A DNA stretch of 64,000 bases. Origin: Atlantibacter subterraneus (lineage in GTDB: Bacteria > Pseudomonadota > Gammaproteobacteria > Enterobacterales > Enterobacteriaceae). The stretch is from NCBI RefSeq assembly GCF_007570865.1, contig NZ_VLPS01000001.1, positions 992,001 through 1,056,000 on the forward strand. The letters run 5' to 3'. Numbering within the stretch: position 1 is the first letter of the stretch; the number at the start of each line of letters is the position of its first letter. Below, one piece after another: positions 60,886 to 64,000 of the stretch. The translations under genes and the position numbers were made by a program. The notes below the pieces were generated by a model, which worked only from the letters and a program-made list of their open reading frames with translations, was not told the origin of the DNA and ran no database searches.

Positions 60886-61870
60886 GGTATTCCTCAGTAT
60901 AATTTTCCGGGGCGGTAATCAGGCAGGCCGCGCGATGGTCAGGCGCAAGTGCATTAAGAGGCGGCACCCGTTCGCTACAGGCCTCGCAGGCCAGCGGGCA
61001 GCGATTGCGAAACGCACAGCCTGACGGCAGCGCGGCAAGCGGCGGCACCCGGCCCGGAATGGCGTACAGCCGCTCGCCGGGCTGGCCGCTTTTCGGTGTA
61101 GAACGCAGCAGCCCCCGGGTATAGGGATGACCCGGTTGTTCAAACAGGGCCAGCACGTCGGCCTGTTCGACAATGCGCCCGGCGTACATCACGGCCACGC
61201 GTTGCGCCATGGCGGCTACAACTCCAAGATCGTGGGTAATCAGCAGCAGCGCCATCCCGGACTCCCGCTGGATATCGCGCAGCAGTTGCAGGATCTGCGC
61301 CTGAATCGTGACGTCCAGCGCGGTGGTCGGCTCATCGGCAATCAGCACCTGCGGCTGGCAGGCAATCGCCATGGCGATCATGACCCGCTGGGACATGCCG
61401 CCGGAAAGCTGATGGGGATAATCACCCATCCGCCGCGCCGCATCGGGGATTTTTACCCGTTCCAGCAGCGCCACCGCCCGTGGAAATGCGTCCCGACGGT
61501 TCAGGCCCAAATGCAGGCGCAGCACTTCCATCAGCTGGTCGCCAATGGTTTTCACCGGGTTCAGGGCGCTCATGGCATCCTGGAATATCATGGCGATATC
61601 CCTTCCCCGCACCTGTTGATACTGGCGGTTACTGAGCTGCATGAGGTCACGGCCTTCGAACAGGATTTGCCCCTGGGAAATGCGCGGCGAACGGCTGTTC
61701 AGCAGGCCCATAATCGCCAGCGCGGTCATAGACTTACCGCATCCCGATTCGCCAACCAGCGCCAGGGTTTCTCCGGCATGCAGATCAAACGACACCTGGT
61801 TCAGTGCTGTGACGTCCCTGCCGCCGCTGCGCAGCGTCACGCTAAGGTTATTCACTGACAGTAGCGCCAT
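60869..61870 (-). CDS. Dipeptide/oligopeptide-type ABC importer ATPase (DppD/OppD-like)
   Basis: A 333-residue ATPase: Walker [21 protein letters not shown], signature [15 protein letters not shown], Walker [14 protein letters not shown]-loop ITHDLGVVA, and the C-terminal cluster [14 protein letters not shown]. Pairs with the DppF-like ATPase. Its start codon overlaps the permease stop by one base. Confidence 0.93.
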   Translation of the reverse strand: MALLSVNNLSVTLRSGGRDVTALNQVSFDLHAGETLALVGESGCGKSMTALAIMGLLNSRSPRISQGQILFEGRDLMQLSNRQYQQVRGRDIAMIFQDAMSALNPVKTIGDQLMEVLRLHLGLNRRDAFPRAVALLERVKIPDAARRMGDYPHQLSGGMSQRVMIAMAIACQPQVLIADEPTTALDVTIQAQILQLLRDIQRESGMALLLITHDLGVVAAMAQRVAVMYAGRIVEQADVLALFEQPGHPYTRGLLRSTPKSGQPGERLYAIPGRVPPLAALPSGCAFRNRCPLACEACSERVPPLNALAPDHRAACLITAPENYTEEYHEHAS

Positions 61871-62751
61871 TATTCACGCTCCCTGAGTTTCGGGTTGAGG
61901 GCATCGTTAAGCCCATCACCTACCAGGTTCAGCGCCAGTACCGCCAGCATGATCGCCACGCCGGGCACTGCGCAGATATACCAGGAGGAGCGGATCAGCG
62001 TGCGCCCTTCCCCAACCAACCGTCCCCAGCTGGCGAGGTTCGGGTCGCCGAGCCCGAGGAATGACACCACCGATTCATAAAGAATCGCCCCGGCGATAAC
62101 CAGCGAGGCCATCACGATCACTGGCGGCAGCACGTTGGGCAGGATCTCTTTTACTACGATTTGGTGGTCCGCCATCCCGCTGGCGCGGCAGGCCAATACA
62201 AATTCGCGGTCGCGCCACGAGAGGAACTCCGCACGGGTCAAGCGGGCAATGGGCTGCCAGGAAACCAGCGCCACGGCAATAATGATATTGCCCATATGCG
62301 GCCCCAGAACCGAGACTACCGTCAGCACAAACACCACGTTGGGGATCACCTGAAACAGCTCCGCGATGCGCATCAGGGTTTCATCCACCCAGCCGCCAAA
62401 CCAGGCGGCAGCGGCCCCGATACTGACGCCAATCAGCGTCGCAGCCAGACTGGCGGCCAGACCAATCAGTAATGTCGCCCGCGCGCCGTGAACAATCAGT
62501 GCCGCAATATCGCGCCCTAGCGAATCGGTACCCAGCGGATAGCGCCAGTCGGTAAACGGCCAGATTTCCGGCATTGCCACAATCCGTAGCGGATCTTTGG
62601 GATAAAAAATCCCGGCGGTGAGCGCCATCACCACCATCAACAGCACAATCAGCGCGCCGCACACCGCCCCGGGATGGCGCAAAAACTGCCGCAGCCAGTG
62701 CGGTAACGGAATGCGCATTGAACGCCGCAAACTTGCCAGATTTTCACTCAT
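61870..62751 (-). CDS. Dipeptide-type ABC importer permease (DppC-like)
   Basis: A 293-residue inner-membrane permease with about six helices. It has a DppC N-terminal region (RHPGAVCGALIVLLMVVMAL, YPLGTDSLGRDIAALIVHG) and the EAA loop near SWRDREFVLACRASGMADHQIVVKEILPN. Overlaps the DppB-like gene by four bases. Confidence 0.93.
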   Translation of the reverse strand: MSENLASLRRSMRIPLPHWLRQFLRHPGAVCGALIVLLMVVMALTAGIFYPKDPLRIVAMPEIWPFTDWRYPLGTDSLGRDIAALIVHGARATLLIGLAASLAATLIGVSIGAAAAWFGGWVDETLMRIAELFQVIPNVVFVLTVVSVLGPHMGNIIIAVALVSWQPIARLTRAEFLSWRDREFVLACRASGMADHQIVVKEILPNVLPPVIVMASLVIAGAILYESVVSFLGLGDPNLASWGRLVGEGRTLIRSSWYICAVPGVAIMLAVLALNLVGDGLNDALNPKLRERE

Positions 62752-63722
62752 GCGTTGCTCCTGACACGCGGATCCAGCCGTGAGTAAGTGACGTCGACAA
62801 TGATATTAATCACGATAACCAGCAGCGCGCTGAGCACCAGAATGCCGAGGATCAGCGGATAGTTACGGCTCATCACGCTATCAAGCAGCACCTGCCCGAG
62901 GCCGGGCCAGCTAAACACGGCTTCGATGACGATACTGCCGCCCAGCACGGTGCCGAGCTGCAATCCCAACAGCGTCACCACCGGCAGCAGCGCGTTGCGT
63001 AAGGTGTGGCGCACGACCACGGCGGCGCGGCTCAGCCCTTTGGCCTGCGCGGTACGCACGTAGTCCATCTGTGCCACTTCCAGCATCGAGGCGCGCATCA
63101 CCCGGGCGTAGGTGGCGGCATAAAACAGCCCGAGGGTGATCGCCGGTAGCGCCAGGTGATGGAGAATATCCAGCGCCTGCCCCCAGGGTGACAACGTCAC
63201 GCCAATCGACGCCATTCCGCCCACCGGAAACCAGCCTAACTTCACCGAAAACAAAATAATCAGCATGATGCCGAGCCAGAAACTGGGCGCTGCAAAGCAC
63301 ACCACCGCCAGTGTTGAGATCAGCGTGTCCCAGACGCTGTTGACGCGGATGGCCGCCAGCACCCCGGCACCGACGCCAACCAGCACCGCCAGCGCAATGC
63401 TGGCCAGCATCAGGATCAGTGTGGCCGGGAGATGGGCCATAATCACGTCAAACACCGGCATGTTCTGGCGAAACGAGAACCCCAGATCGAGCTGGCACAC
63501 CGACCACAGGTAGTTAAGCAGTTGGGTCAGCACCGGCTGGTCCAGCCCGTACAGATGGCGCAACCGCTCGATCATTTGCGGGTCGGTGACCTGCTGCTCC
63601 GCCGTCATCACATCCAGCAACGAGCCGGGCACCAGATTCATCAGCGCGAAGTTAATCACAATCACGCCGAACAGCAGCGGAATGCCCTGCAGGACACGCC
63701 GCAGGATCAGTCTCAGCATCAC
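62748..63722 (-). CDS. Dipeptide-type ABC importer permease (DppB-like)
   Basis: A 324-residue permease with the DppB start (MLRLILRRVLQGIPLLFGVIVINFALMNLVPG) and the EAA loop MLEVAQMDYVRTAQAKGLSRAAVVVRHTLRNALLP. Lies one base after the binding-protein gene. Confidence 0.93.
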   Translation of the reverse strand: MMLRLILRRVLQGIPLLFGVIVINFALMNLVPGSLLDVMTAEQQVTDPQMIERLRHLYGLDQPVLTQLLNYLWSVCQLDLGFSFRQNMPVFDVIMAHLPATLILMLASIALAVLVGVGAGVLAAIRVNSVWDTLISTLAVVCFAAPSFWLGIMLIILFSVKLGWFPVGGMASIGVTLSPWGQALDILHHLALPAITLGLFYAATYARVMRASMLEVAQMDYVRTAQAKGLSRAAVVVRHTLRNALLPVVTLLGLQLGTVLGGSIVIEAVFSWPGLGQVLLDSVMSRNYPLILGILVLSALLVIVINIIVDVTYSRLDPRVRSNA

Positions 63723-63723
63723 A

Positions 63724-64000
63724 TCACCCCGCCAGCCAGATATCGTTCAGCGCGGTGCCCTGCACATTCGCGTCGGTAGTGAAGTTATGAACTTCCTTGC
63801 GCGCCAGCGTGTACGACTGCATTTCAATCAGCGGCACAATCGGCACATCAGTGCTGGCGAGGCGGGCAAACTGCTGAACCAGCGCCTTACGCTTCGCTTC
63901 GTCGGTTTCGATGGTGATTGCCGCCACCAGTTGGTCCATCTCCGGGCTCTGGTAGCCGGTGGCGTTGCGGAATGCGCCGCCTTTAACAATGCCGTCCGAG
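63724..64000 (-). CDS. Extracellular solute-binding protein, family 5 (C-terminal part, runs off window)
   Basis: About 91 C-terminal codons are visible; the rest lies to the right of the window. The end is typical of DppA/OppA-type binding proteins (ATGYQSPEMDQLVAAI, ALVQQFARLASTDVPIVPLIEMQSYTLARKEVHNF). It should deliver the substrate to the permeases that follow. The start lies outside. Confidence 0.85.
   Translation of the reverse strand, partial: SDGIVKGGAFRNATGYQSPEMDQLVAAITIETDEAKRKALVQQFARLASTDVPIVPLIEMQSYTLARKEVHNFTTDANVQGTALNDIWLAG

Overview
The window looks like chromosomal DNA of an Enterobacteriaceae member (Enterobacter/Lelliottia/Citrobacter/Klebsiella-like). The asc beta-glucoside operon, ttrRSBCA, paoABCD-type aldehyde oxidoreductase, hcxB (ybiC) and digH (yddW) are all recognisable and organised as in enterics. 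Most of it is GC-rich with tightly packed operons. Bases 1-13,860 and the 33.3-35.0 kb segment are visibly more AT-rich and look like accessory DNA. I saw no rRNA, tRNA, insertion sequence, integrase or CRISPR array.

Layout. (1) 0-13.4 kb is an adhesin island. It holds a ToxR/MarT-like membrane regulator overlapping a FidL-like partner, a second winged-helix regulator, an exported helical-repeat protein, a 2075-residue trimeric autotransporter adhesin (ESPR, YadA heads, repeated stalk, YadA anchor), a TpgA-like BamE+OmpA_C lipoprotein, an unrecognised periplasmic protein, and two convergent LuxR-type regulators. (2) 13.9-14.7 kb: an orphan RpfF-type DSF (diffusible signal factor) synthase. 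(3) 14.8-19.0 kb: ascG / ascFB with two readable operator sites. (4) 19.3-24.6 kb: a PTS operon combining a phosphotriesterase-like hydrolase, a creatininase-family hydrolase, ascorbate-type EIIA/EIIB/EIIC, a SIS-domain protein and a GntR/UTRA regulator; its substrate is unknown and I infer a sugar lactone or related compound. (5) 24.8-30.1 kb: a DMSO-reductase-like ABC complex with a polyferredoxin and a TorD-type chaperone. (6) 30.5-33.0 kb: CioAB-type cytochrome bd plus a DUF2474 miniprotein. (7) 33.0-35.0 kb: a LysR remnant, an F420-reductase-like dehydrogenase and a divergent LysR. (8) 35.1-42.4 kb: complete tetrathionate respiration (ttrBCA / ttrSR). (9) 42.4-44.4 kb: hcxB and a split YeeE/YedE sulfur-transport pair. 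(10) 44.6-49.9 kb: paoABCD plus a MocA-like gene. (11) 49.9-56.0 kb: GNAT, MocR, digH, a hipBA-like pair and a DUF1264 lipoprotein. (12) 56.4-64.0 kb: M20 amidohydrolase, glyoxalase-like protein, AMP-forming acyl-CoA ligase and a Dpp/Opp-type ABC importer whose binding protein runs off the window.

Themes. Three molybdenum enzymes (DmsA-like, TtrA, PaoC), each with dedicated maturation or partner genes, and a quinol oxidase make 24.8-49.9 kb a respiratory/redox block. The strongest candidates for an undescribed system are the adhesin island, with its TpgA-type lipoprotein, two extra uncharacterised exported proteins, several unusual regulators and a neighbouring DSF synthase, and the PTS/hydrolase operon at 19-24.6 kb. 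The M20/CoA-ligase/ABC set at 56-64 kb suggests use of an N-acyl-amino-acid conjugate. A lipoprotein-encoding digH that appears to start at an ATC codon is a separate oddity.
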